Below are positions 6,378 through 19,454 of a stretch of 23,325 bases of DNA, piece by piece. The DNA is taken from NCBI GenBank assembly GCA_038233055.1, contig JBBSMS010000045.1, positions 1-23,325 of the forward strand, in the 5' to 3' direction. Numbering within the stretch: position 1 is the first letter of the stretch; each line of letters opens with the position of its first letter. The notes under the pieces were generated by a model, which saw only the letters and a list, made by a program, of their open reading frames with translations, was not told the origin of the DNA and did not search any database. A program made the translations under genes and the position numbers. The stretch is from Salsipaludibacter sp038233055. GTDB taxonomy: Bacteria; Actinomycetota; Nitriliruptoria; Nitriliruptorales; Nitriliruptoraceae.

Positions 6378-7097
6378 ATGGCAAAGCATGGGAAGAAGTA
6401 CCGCGCAGCTCAGGCACGCCTCGCCGACGGCCACCTCTACGGCCCCCGCAAGGCGTTCACGCTGCTCAAGGAGATCAACACGGTCGCCTTCGACCCCACG
6501 GTCGAGTGCGCGTTCCGGTTGGGCGTCGACCCCCGCAAGGCCGACCAGATGGTCCGTGGTTCCGTGGGCCTGCCCCACGGCATCGGCAAGGCCGTCACGG
6601 TCGCCGTCGTCGCCGCCGGCGCCAAGGCCACCGAGGCCCGCGACGCCGGTGCCGACCACGTCGGCAGCGACGAACTGGTCGAGCAGTTGCAGGCCGGCGA
6701 ACTGATCGACGAGATTGACGCGATCATCGCCACGCCGGACCAGATGGGCAAGTTGGGCCGACTGGGCAAGGTGCTGGGTCCGCGTGGCCTGATGCCGAAC
6801 CCGAAGTCCGGCACCGTCACGATGGACGTGGCCAAGGCCGTGACCGAGATCAAGTCCGGTCGGGTCGAGTACCGCACCGATCGCCAGGGCAACGTCCACA
6901 CCGTCCTGGGCAAGGCGTCGTTCTCGGTCGACCAACTGGTCGACAACTACACCGCCCTTCTGGACGAACTGATGCGCCAGCGGCCGGCCTCCACCAAGGG
7001 CCGCTACCTGCGGACCGTGGCCATCTCGACCTCGGCGTCACCGTCGGTCCCGCTGGACCCCGGCGCATCGCGCGAACTGCTCGAGGACGACGAGTAA
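6378..7097 (+). CDS. rplA: 50S ribosomal protein L1
   Basis: This 239-residue L1 binds 23S rRNA at the exit-site stalk and in many bacteria represses its own operon. Typical elements are MAKHGKKYRAAQ at the start, VECAFRLGVDPRKADQMVRG near residue 39, the L1 signature around KLGRLGKVLGPRGLMPNPK near residue 125, and FSVDQLVDNYTALLDEL toward the end. A GGGAG ribosome site precedes the ATG by six bases. In many bacteria rplJ follows directly; here the operon ends at a hairpin and rplJ lies 1.9 kb away. Confidence 0.97.
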   Translation: MAKHGKKYRAAQARLADGHLYGPRKAFTLLKEINTVAFDPTVECAFRLGVDPRKADQMVRGSVGLPHGIGKAVTVAVVAAGAKATEARDAGADHVGSDELVEQLQAGELIDEIDAIIATPDQMGKLGRLGKVLGPRGLMPNPKSGTVTMDVAKAVTEIKSGRVEYRTDRQGNVHTVLGKASFSVDQLVDNYTALLDELMRQRPASTKGRYLRTVAISTSASPSVPLDPGASRELLEDDE

Positions 7098-7157
7098 TCG
7101 CCCGACGTTCACTCCGAAGGTCCTGCTCGTTCTGCCGCCTGGTCCAGCAGATCCGCG

Positions 7158-7188
7158 ACCGGCCCCCGCCACCACGGTGGGGGCCGGT
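7158..7188 (+). terminator. Terminator after rplA
   Basis: ACCGGCCCCC (7158-7167) pairs perfectly with GGGGGCCGGT (7179-7188), 60 bases after the rplA stop. The following bases CGTCGTTCGT are only moderately T-rich, as usual in high-GC actinobacteria. Confidence 0.72.
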
Positions 7189-7268
7189 CGTCGTTCGTGC
7201 GGGGTGTGCGTCCGTCGTTCCGCGGGTGCAACCACGGACGCACACGAGGTGGAGAGGTGCCGGACATG

Positions 7269-7304
7269 CGTCGACCCCGGCACCAAGGGGTGCCGGGGTC
7301 GACG
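7269..7304 (+). terminator. Second, very strong hairpin after rplA
   Basis: A perfect 16-base-pair stem pairs 7269-7284 with 7289-7304 around AAGG. The arms begin CGTCGACCCCGG and end CCGGGGTCGACG. It lies 81 bases beyond the first hairpin. It may be a backup terminator, or a trace of insertion at the edge of the rearranged region. There is no clear T-tract. Confidence 0.5.
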
Positions 7305-7627
7305 TGGTTCAGTTCCTGCGAGGCGATGACGGGCGACGGCACCGAAGTTCATCGGGCGTCAGTGCGCCTCGGTGGGACCAGTTCCGAAGACCTCACAGGC
7401 CGGTGGTCCGGGTGGAAGTCGCCACCTGCCCCGATTGCGGGGAGCGGCGGGTTGGCAAAGCGCCGCTAGCGCCCGGCCACCTCCAGGGTCCCGTAACAAT
7501 CACTGCTTTCCAAACGGACCACCTCCTCTCTCTGGTGGCCGCAGTGTGCCACGCCGACCGCTCCGTGTCACGTCGATCGCGGCGCCGCCTTCGCCGACGC
7601 CCACCGCCTCCGCCGACGCGGCCGACT
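7305..7627. other. Intergenic stretch with no recognised gene
   Basis: Frames here are open only because of high GC; none has a ribosome site or a family-like translation. A CPDCG-like pair near 7427-7441 and a short CCACC/GGTGG inverted repeat near 7525 were seen but mean little on their own. It may be decayed sequence, as is the segment to its right. Confidence 0.4.
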
Positions 7628-7662
7628 GGACGTTCCGAGCGCAGCGAAGAAGTCCCACGTCC
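7628..7662 (+). repeat. Degenerate copy of the hairpin repeat
   Basis: The apex GAGCGCAGCGA is intact at 7637-7647, but the flanks GTTCC and AGAAG pair only through TTC/GAA. The outer arms GGACGT (7628-7633) and ACGTCC (7657-7662) are complementary. It lies just left of the monooxygenase remnant. Confidence 0.6.
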
Positions 7663-7703
7663 CCGGATCGCCGAATGCGACGGAGGGGCATGCACCTCGG
7701 CTG

Positions 7704-7929
7704 GCACGCGGGGTCGTCGTCGGGGGTGGGATCTCCGCGGTCGGCCACCTGGGCGAACTTGCCGACGCCGGCGCGACCACGCGGTGGGTGACACGCCGGC
7801 CGCCGAGTTGGCGGCATGCGGACTTCACACGCGAGTACGGCCGCGAGGTCGTGGCCCGCATCTGGGCCACCGGGTTCCGCTGGGCCTTGGACCACCTCGC
7901 CCTCAAGGATTCAGCCGTCCAAGCAGGCG
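7704..7929 (+). pseudogene. Remnant of a flavin-dependent monooxygenase-like FAD/NAD(P) oxidoreductase
   Basis: The frame starting GCA at 7704 reads GVVVGGGISAVGHLGELADA, a dinucleotide-binding GGGxSA motif. TTRWVTRRPPSWRHADF and then EYGREVVARIWATGFRWALD follow. The WVTRRPP segment and the ATGFRWALDHLA motif are both recognisable from the flavin-containing monooxygenase-like oxidoreductases, where they normally lie well over a hundred residues apart. Here they are almost fused, so the middle of the gene has been deleted. No start codon with ribosome site, N-terminal FAD domain or proper C-terminus is present. Hairpin repeats flank it on both sides. It is a decayed gene, not a functional product. 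Confidence 0.7.
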
Positions 7930-7934
7930 TGGAT

Positions 7935-7955
7935 GTTCCGAGCGCAGCGAGGAAC
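7935..7955 (+). repeat. Hairpin repeat with perfect stem
   Basis: GTTCC (7935-7939) and GGAAC (7951-7955) flank the apex GAGCGCAGCGA (7940-7950). The 3' flank is TCCAACGCGTCC. Compared with the copy at 8048, both arms differ but pairing is kept. Confidence 0.75.
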
Positions 7956-7979
7956 TCCAACGCGTCCGGAGGACGCGCA

Positions 7980-8105
7980 GCAACTCCAATGCACCTGGAT
8001 GCCGTCGCCGCCGAAGGGGGGAGTGTCCTACGGGTGCACCACTGGACGTTGTGAGCGCAGCGAACAACTCCGATGCATCCGACGAATGCCGTCGCCGAGG
8101 AGTGG
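7980..8105 (+). repeat. Imperfect direct repeat of the element's 3' flank
   Basis: CAACTCCAATGCACCTGGAT at 7980 onward and CAACTCCGATGCATCCGACG at 8065 onward are similar, and both continue into GATGCCGTCGCCG or AATGCCGTCGCCG. The first copy follows ACGCGCAGC, which looks like a hairpin that has lost its apex. This makes the region a small cluster of the element. Confidence 0.55.
8048..8068 (+). repeat. Hairpin repeat with perfect stem, second form
   Basis: GTTGT (8048-8052) and ACAAC (8064-8068) flank the apex GAGCGCAGCGA (8053-8063). The 5' flank GGAC and 3' flank TCCGATGCATCC match other copies. It ends less than 50 bases before the 3' end of the SRPBCC gene. Confidence 0.75.
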
Positions 8106-8111
8106 CGCTGG

Positions 8112-8582
8112 CTACGGATGGACGCCGAGTTCCTGGTCGAGGTTGCGGGCGAAGGCGTCGCCGGTCCGGATCATCGCCTGGGTCATGACTCCCTCGACCG
8201 CGCGGGTGGACAGGCGGGGGAGCGGCAGGTCAACGTGCAGGGTGATCGAGATCGAGACCGTCGTCCCGGTGGGATGGTCCTCCAACTGGTACCACCCGTC
8301 GGCGCCGGCCCACTCCTTCGACCCCGGCGGCGGCGTGTGCGCGTAGGCGATGCGCTCCTCCGGCGTGAACGTCATCTGTTCGGTGAAGGAGGGGGCGACC
8401 TCCATGCCCAATCCCTTGATGCCTGCCAGCGACCACACCCACGTGTCGCCGTCCGCGACGATGGTGCGCGCCAGCGGGGTCAGGTCCGCGAGCAGGTCGG
8501 GATCGGTGAGGATCGCCCAGATCCGGTCCCGGGGGGCACGCACGACGGCCGATGACGTGTTGTTGGCGGAGAAGGTGGTCAC
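8112..8582 (-). CDS. SRPBCC family protein (polyketide cyclase/START-like)
   Basis: This 156-residue protein has the SRPBCC (Bet v1-like) fold, which binds hydrophobic ligands in a deep cavity. The N-terminal strand and helix SSAVVRAPRDRIWAILTDPD, the middle GIKGLGMEVAPSFTEQMTFT, the central strands DGWYQLEDHPTGTTVSISIT, and the long C-terminal helix TRAVEGVMTQAMIRTGDAFA are in the family order. The GTG at 8582 follows AGGAG at four bases; longer in-frame starts exist but add residues without family similarity. It is transcribed against the ribosomal genes and sits in the gap between rplA and rplJ. The ligand or reaction is unknown. Confidence 0.8.
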   Translation of the reverse strand: MTTFSANNTSSAVVRAPRDRIWAILTDPDLLADLTPLARTIVADGDTWVWSLAGIKGLGMEVAPSFTEQMTFTPEERIAYAHTPPPGSKEWAGADGWYQLEDHPTGTTVSISITLHVDLPLPRLSTRAVEGVMTQAMIRTGDAFARNLDQELGVHP

Positions 8583-8799
8583 GGCGCTCCTGGACGGGCA
8601 GGGGGATCCCGGCGAGGCTCGGCACCAGGCCCGGGCGAGCTCGCGGACTTCGTGGGCGATCCTACGGGACACCGGGGCCGCCCCCCGCCCCGTCCGGCCG
8701 GCCCGCACCGTCCGACGGGCGTCGCCGTACGGGACCCCGGCGTCCATGTTCCGTACCGCGGGAACGGCGACCGTGTCGCGAGCCCGGATGACGGGCCGG

Positions 8800-8805
8800 T
8801 ACGCT
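8800..8805 (+). promoter_or_regulatory. -10 element of the rplJL promoter
   Basis: TACGCT inside CGGTACGCTCG is identical over eleven bases to the tRNA-Trp promoter core at 4047-4057. The predicted start is near 8811, at the left edge of the L10 leader. No good -35 is seen at 17 bases; GTGTCG lies farther upstream than usual. Confidence 0.5.
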
Positions 8806-8810
8806 CGTGG

Positions 8811-8990
8811 ACGATCAAACCGAAGACCGTTGGTCGCCTGCCATCCGGCAGGCCGAAGGTTCGGGCTCCACCCCCGCGAGGGGACGGAGCAGTCGACGAC
8901 CCGCGCAGGTGCCCAGACGCCTCCCCTCACGGTCCTGCCGGGTGGAGTTGCCGTCCCACCCCTGCGCAGCCCGCAGGGGTTTTGTCGTTT
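8811..8990 (+). ncRNA. Ribosomal protein L10 leader
   Basis: The leader of rplJ has a conserved hairpin, CCTGCC (8837-8842) with GGCAGG (8847-8852), flanked by ACCGTTGGTCG and CCGAAGGTT. Farther on is GACGACCCGCGCAGGTG (8895-8911), which I recognise from actinobacterial rplJ leaders. It ends in an intrinsic terminator. The L10-L12 complex is known to bind this class of leader and shut down its own operon. The match is from memory of the family, not from a model search. Confidence 0.72.
8959..8990 (+). terminator. Intrinsic terminator / attenuator in the L10 leader
   Basis: CCCCTGCG (8959-8966) pairs with CGCAGGGG (8972-8979) and is followed by TTTTGTCGTTT, a clear U-tract for such a GC-rich genome. 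It lies only 40-70 bases before the rplJ start, so premature termination here would set the output of rplJL. Confidence 0.72.
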
Positions 8991-9028
8991 CCGAGTCGTC
9001 CGGCGGTCGCCAACCGAACGGAGACGAT

Positions 9029-9886
9029 GTGGCACGACCTGACAAGGTTGCTGCCGTCGCCGACGTCAAGGACCGTTTCGAGTCCTCCGCGGCGCTGCTG
9101 CTGACCAACTACCGTGGCCTGACCGTGGGGGAGCTCGCCGAGTTGCGGGCCGAACTGCGCAAGGCCAACGCGACCTACCGCGTCAGCAAGAACACGCTGA
9201 TCCGTCGTGCGATGCATGATGCGGGCGTGGAGGGCCTCGACGACATGCTCGTCGGTCCCACCGCGCTGGTGTTCTGCGCCGACGACCCGGTCGGACCGGC
9301 CAAGGCGCTCAAGGCGTTCCTGAAGGACCACCCGGACCTCGAGTTCAAGGGTGGCCTGCTGGACGGGGACGTGCTCGACGCCGGGTCCGCGCTTCGACTG
9401 GCCGATCTCGAGTCGCGCGAGGACCTGCTGGCCCGGCTTGCCGGACTCATGCACGGTGCCCTCGCCAACACCGCCCAGTTGCTTGCCGCCCTGCCCCAGA
9501 AGCAGGCGCAGCTCATCCAGGCCCTCATCGAGGCCGGTGGTGCCGCCGGTACTGCCGAGGCCGACGCGGCCAACGGCGACGAGGCCGCGTCGACGGAGAA
9601 CGCTGCCGACGATGCCGGTGCCGACAGCCAGCCCGAGCCCGAAGCTGCCGCCGACGCTGTGGCTGACGCCGAGCCCGAGCCCGAGGCTGCTGACGAGCCC
9701 GATGAGGACACGTACGCCGAGCCCGAGCCCGAGGCTGCTGACGAACCCGATGCGGACACGGACGCCGAGCCCGCGGGCGACGCCAACGACGCCCAGTCCC
9801 CCGAGGCCCAGGCGGACGCCGAGCCCGAAGCCAGCGCCGACGCCGAGGCCTCCGCGGAGGACGACGGCACGGACGACGACGCCTGA
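9029..9886 (+). CDS. rplJ: 50S ribosomal protein L10 with long acidic C-terminal extension
   Basis: L10 anchors the L7/L12 dimers on the ribosome. The N-terminal rRNA-binding domain is normal: RPDKVAAVADVKDRFESSAA, then LLTNYRGLTVGELAELRAEL and RVSKNTLIRRAM. The helix that holds L12 (LANTAQLLAALPQKQAQLIQ) ends near residue 165, where most L10 proteins end. Residues from about 170 to 285 are an added tail rich in Glu, Asp, Ala and Pro, with repeats of EPEPEAADEPD. The style matches the NusG N-terminus. The GTG at 9029 follows CGGAG at five bases; the open frame upstream is the leader. Confidence 0.95.
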   Translation: MARPDKVAAVADVKDRFESSAALLLTNYRGLTVGELAELRAELRKANATYRVSKNTLIRRAMHDAGVEGLDDMLVGPTALVFCADDPVGPAKALKAFLKDHPDLEFKGGLLDGDVLDAGSALRLADLESREDLLARLAGLMHGALANTAQLLAALPQKQAQLIQALIEAGGAAGTAEADAANGDEAASTENAADDAGADSQPEPEAAADAVADAEPEPEAADEPDEDTYAEPEPEAADEPDADTDAEPAGDANDAQSPEAQADAEPEASADAEASAEDDGTDDDA

Positions 9887-9965
9887 CGACTGCACGACGA
9901 CACGACCCCACCCGATCCACACACGACTGCACGACCGCGGGAACCCCGCGAGAAGGGACGCCATC

Positions 9966-10346
9966 ATGGCGAAGCTGACCACCGACGAATTGATCGACGC
10001 CTTCAAGGAGCTCACGCTCATGGAGCTGTCCGAGCTCGTCAAGAAGTTCGAGGAGACCTTCGAGGTCTCCGCGGCCGCACCCGTGGCCGTCGCTGCCGGC
10101 GGCGGTGCCGCTGCCGCCGAGGCCGAGGAGGAGAAGGACGAGTTCGACGTCGTCCTGACCGCGGCCGGCGACAAGAAGATCCAGGTCATCAAGGAGGTCC
10201 GTTCGCTGACCTCGCTGGGCCTGAAGGAAGCCAAGGAGCTGGTCGAGGCCGCGCCGAAGGCCGTCCTGGAGGGCGTTGCCAAGGACGCCGCCGAGGAGGC
10301 CAAGGACAAGCTCGAGGCTGCCGGTGGGTCCGTCGAGCTCACGTGA
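9966..10346 (+). CDS. rplL: 50S ribosomal protein L7/L12
   Basis: This 126-residue protein forms the flexible ribosomal stalk that recruits translation GTPases. The N-terminal dimerisation and L10-binding helix is MAKLTTDELIDAFKELTLME. An alanine-rich hinge (AAAPVAVAAGGGAAAAEAEE) follows, then the globular C-terminal domain with KIQVIKEVRSLTSLGLKEAK and EAAPKAVLEGV. Length is typical. AAGGGA lies seven bases before the ATG. It follows rplJ by 79 bases and is read from the same transcript; a hairpin ends the unit. Confidence 0.97.
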   Translation: MAKLTTDELIDAFKELTLMELSELVKKFEETFEVSAAAPVAVAAGGGAAAAEAEEEKDEFDVVLTAAGDKKIQVIKEVRSLTSLGLKEAKELVEAAPKAVLEGVAKDAAEEAKDKLEAAGGSVELT

Positions 10347-10367
10347 GCTGACCACCACCACGCAGTA

Positions 10368-10394
10368 GGGCGGCACCGATCCAAGGTGCCGCCC
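10368..10394 (+). terminator. Terminator after rplL
   Basis: GGGCGGCACC (10368-10377) pairs perfectly with GGTGCCGCCC (10385-10394) around GATCCAA, 21 bases after the rplL stop. There is no T-run, which is common in this genome's hairpins. Confidence 0.7.
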
Positions 10395-10487
10395 GACGCC
10401 TGTCCGGGACGACGGCAGGCCGTGGGAACATCTGCGACTCATCCGTCCGTCCCGCGTCGCAGCCCTGTCCGATCAGCCGATGCGCCG

Positions 10488-10516
10488 TGGACAACACGGC
10501 TAGGGTTGCCTAGCAA
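10488..10516 (+). promoter_or_regulatory. Candidate promoter of the small membrane peptide
   Basis: TGGACA (10488-10493) and TAGCAA (10511-10516) are 17 bases apart. An inverted repeat, GCTAGG (10499-10504) and CCTAGC (10509-10514), overlaps the -10 and could be an operator. TAGGGT at 10501 is an alternative -10. Confidence 0.4.
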
Positions 10517-10543
10517 ACAACCCCGACACCAAGGAACATCCCC

Positions 10544-10615
10544 ATGCCCCGCAGCCTCATCGGCATCCTCGTGGCCATCATCCTGGTCATCATCATCGTG
10601 ATTTTGATCAACTGA
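10544..10615 (+). CDS. 23-residue single-span membrane peptide
   Basis: The frame encodes MPRSLIGIL, then VAIILVIIIVI, then LIN and a stop. There is one basic residue at position 3, and a continuous run of hydrophobic residues from about 5 to 22, enough for one transmembrane helix. AAGGA lies eight bases before the ATG, a good ribosome site. A promoter-like sequence precedes it and a strong hairpin follows 23 bases after the stop, so it looks like a monocistronic unit. Tiny hydrophobic proteins of this kind are widespread in actinobacteria but mostly uncharacterised. I do not recognise a specific family and propose no function beyond membrane insertion. Confidence 0.6.
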   Translation: MPRSLIGILVAIILVIIIVILIN

Positions 10616-10638
10616 AGCCACCGTGTGACCTGACGTCC

Positions 10639-10668
10639 GGGGCGGGCGGCCGTGAGGTCGTCCGCCCC
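10639..10668 (+). terminator. Terminator after the small peptide gene
   Basis: A 13-pair stem (10639-10651 with 10656-10668, including two G-U pairs) is capped by the GNRA-type loop GTGA. It separates the small peptide unit from the rpoB promoter. Confidence 0.65.
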
Positions 10669-10734
10669 CGCGACCGTTCGACCTGACCGCGGCGCTGGCG
10701 GATAGCGCAGATCTCCCGTGGTGTCAAGGAGGAC

Positions 10735-10764
10735 TTGGCGAGACATGGGCCTGCGGGGTATGCT
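10735..10764 (+). promoter_or_regulatory. rpoB promoter
   Basis: TTGGCG (10735-10740) and TATGCT (10759-10764) are separated by 18 bases and match the -35 and -10 consensus well. The start would be near 10771, giving a leader of about 270 bases. rpoBC can therefore be expressed apart from rplJL. Confidence 0.65.
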
Positions 10765-10837
10765 GTCCAATCCGCCGTTGCCCCGTCGTCGCAATCGTGG
10801 TGATCTGACACGCAATCGTTCCCGTTCCGCGGTTTTC

Positions 10838-10867
10838 CGCTCCCGCAGCCATGCCTGCGCGGGAGCG
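10838..10867 (+). promoter_or_regulatory. Terminator-like hairpin in the rpoB leader
   Basis: CGCTCCCGC (10838-10846) pairs with GCGGGAGCG (10859-10867), followed directly by TGTTGTCGTTG. The T-rich tail makes this the best attenuator candidate in the leader. It lies about 95 bases into the predicted transcript and 170 bases before rpoB. Confidence 0.5.
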
Positions 10868-11040
10868 TGTTGTCGTTGAAGCAGGTTTCGACCGGCTGAT
10901 CTCCACGTACAACCCCGTGCCGCGCCCTTGTGCGTGCGCTCTGCGCACCCATGGATCCACGCCCGGATCGTGACGTCTGCTGCACGGGTGCCCGCCCACC
11001 ATTGCCGCTCGATTTGGCTTGACCTCCAGGAGGTCCGAAG

Positions 11041-14514
<3,474 letters not shown>

Positions 14515-14650
14515 TCGACACGACCCTGCGGCCGTCGCCCGTGACGACGGCGGCCGCTGGTCAGCACCACCCCGAGGGCGACAGCCCGAGACATCGAGTT
14601 TTGCACCATCAATCCGCGACCCCCGGGTCGCACCAGGTTTGGAGAACGTC

Positions 14651-18649
<3,999 letters not shown>

Positions 18650-18674
18650 TCCACCCGCACGATCGCACCACCCC

Positions 18675-18704
18675 GACGGGGCACCTCCACGGAGGTGCCC
18701 CGTC
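18675..18704 (+). terminator. Terminator after rpoC
   Basis: Perfectly complementary arms at 18675-18688 and 18691-18704 (GACGGGGCACC against GGTGCCCCGTC) form a stem of 13-14 pairs, 25 bases after the rpoC stop. The tail is CTGTGT. It also lies near the 3' end of the convergent lipoprotein gene. Confidence 0.78.
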
Positions 18705-18800
18705 CTGTGTCGGTCGACCGTGTCCCCGGCGTCCGTGGACGGCAGCCTCCGGCGTGCGGACCTGGGAACTGATGACGACCCGAGCGGGACGTGCTGGCGG

Positions 18801-19223
18801 TCACCCTGCGGCGTCCAGGGCGACGTCGATCTCGGCCTCCAGGCGGTCCAGTCGGTCGTAGGCCTCGGCCACGCCATCGGCTCCGATGTCGTCGTCGAAG
18901 CACTCGAAGAACATGCCCTCCGCCGAGGTGATCCACTTCTCGGCCAATTCGTCCAGGCCCTCGTCGGGCCCGGGGAGCAGGTCGACACTCGCCTCGCGGA
19001 GGTCGACCAGGACCGCCTCGCAGGTCTCGTCGCCGGGGGCGGTCCCGAGGTCCTCACGGTCCGGGACCAGGTCCCGGGTGGTGTCCCAGCGTGGGGACCA
19101 CTCGGCCACTGCCGGTCGCGTCTCCCGGGCGCAACCAGAGACGGCGACGACCATCAGCGCGGCGGCGGCGATCCGACGTCGGCGCCAGCGACGCAGCCGC
19201 CCTGGAGCGGGTTCGCGAACCAC
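18801..19223 (-). CDS. Small predicted lipoprotein, function unknown
   Basis: This 140-residue protein has a very basic start (GRLRRWRRRR, residues 8-17), a hydrophobic core, and the lipobox VSGC with Cys31, so it should be an acylated lipoprotein on the outer face of the membrane. The mature part is acidic and mostly helical (DLVPDREDLGTAPGDETCEA onward), with two further cysteines in DETCEA and FFECFDDD that could form a disulfide. It ends in the helix LDRLEAEIDVALDAAG. The GTG at 19223 follows AGGAGG at five bases. It diverges from ileS and converges on rpoC. No family was recognised. Confidence 0.78.
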   Translation of the reverse strand: MVREPAPGRLRRWRRRRIAAAALMVVAVSGCARETRPAVAEWSPRWDTTRDLVPDREDLGTAPGDETCEAVLVDLREASVDLLPGPDEGLDELAEKWITSAEGMFFECFDDDIGADGVAEAYDRLDRLEAEIDVALDAAG

Positions 19224-19421
19224 GGTGACCTCCTGCGCCGGCGTCGGCGCTCGGCACCCACTGGCGCCGCGCGCCGGTCTCGGCGCTGCCGACGAGTATG
19301 CCCGCACCACGGACTGTGGGTCGCGCCTGGGCCGCCGGGTGGACGGAGGTCGGCGATCGCGCGGCCGCGCGCCAGCAGCCGAGCAGCTCGGCGCCGTAGC
19401 GGGGCCGCACCCGGCCGGAGG

Positions 19422-19427
19422 TAGCAT
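19422..19427 (+). promoter_or_regulatory. Candidate ileS -10 element
   Basis: TAGCAT fits TANNNT and lies 28 bases before the ATG at 19455. This leaves a leader of about 20 bases, too short for a T-box. Confidence 0.4.
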
Positions 19428-19454
19428 CGGAGGCCATTCGCGACCTTCCCGGAC

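Noticed and set aside
7420..7445. CPDCG pair suggesting a zinc-ribbon or L32 remnant
   Set aside because: Only one short Cys pair, no second pair and no start or ribosome site.
7226..8188. Forward open frame of 320 codons across the rplA-rplJ gap
   Set aside because: It crosses terminator-like hairpins and repeats, is arginine-rich without domains, and a different frame there matches a monooxygenase remnant.
8583..8799. N-terminal extension of the SRPBCC gene toward 8739 or beyond
   Set aside because: The added residues are Arg/Ala/Pro-rich with no SRPBCC similarity, whereas the GTG at 8582 has AGGAG upstream and a normal family start.
19224..19454. T-box leader upstream of ileS
   Set aside because: No T-box core motif was found; GGGTGGACGG near 19340 is only a partial likeness, and the -10 lies downstream of it.
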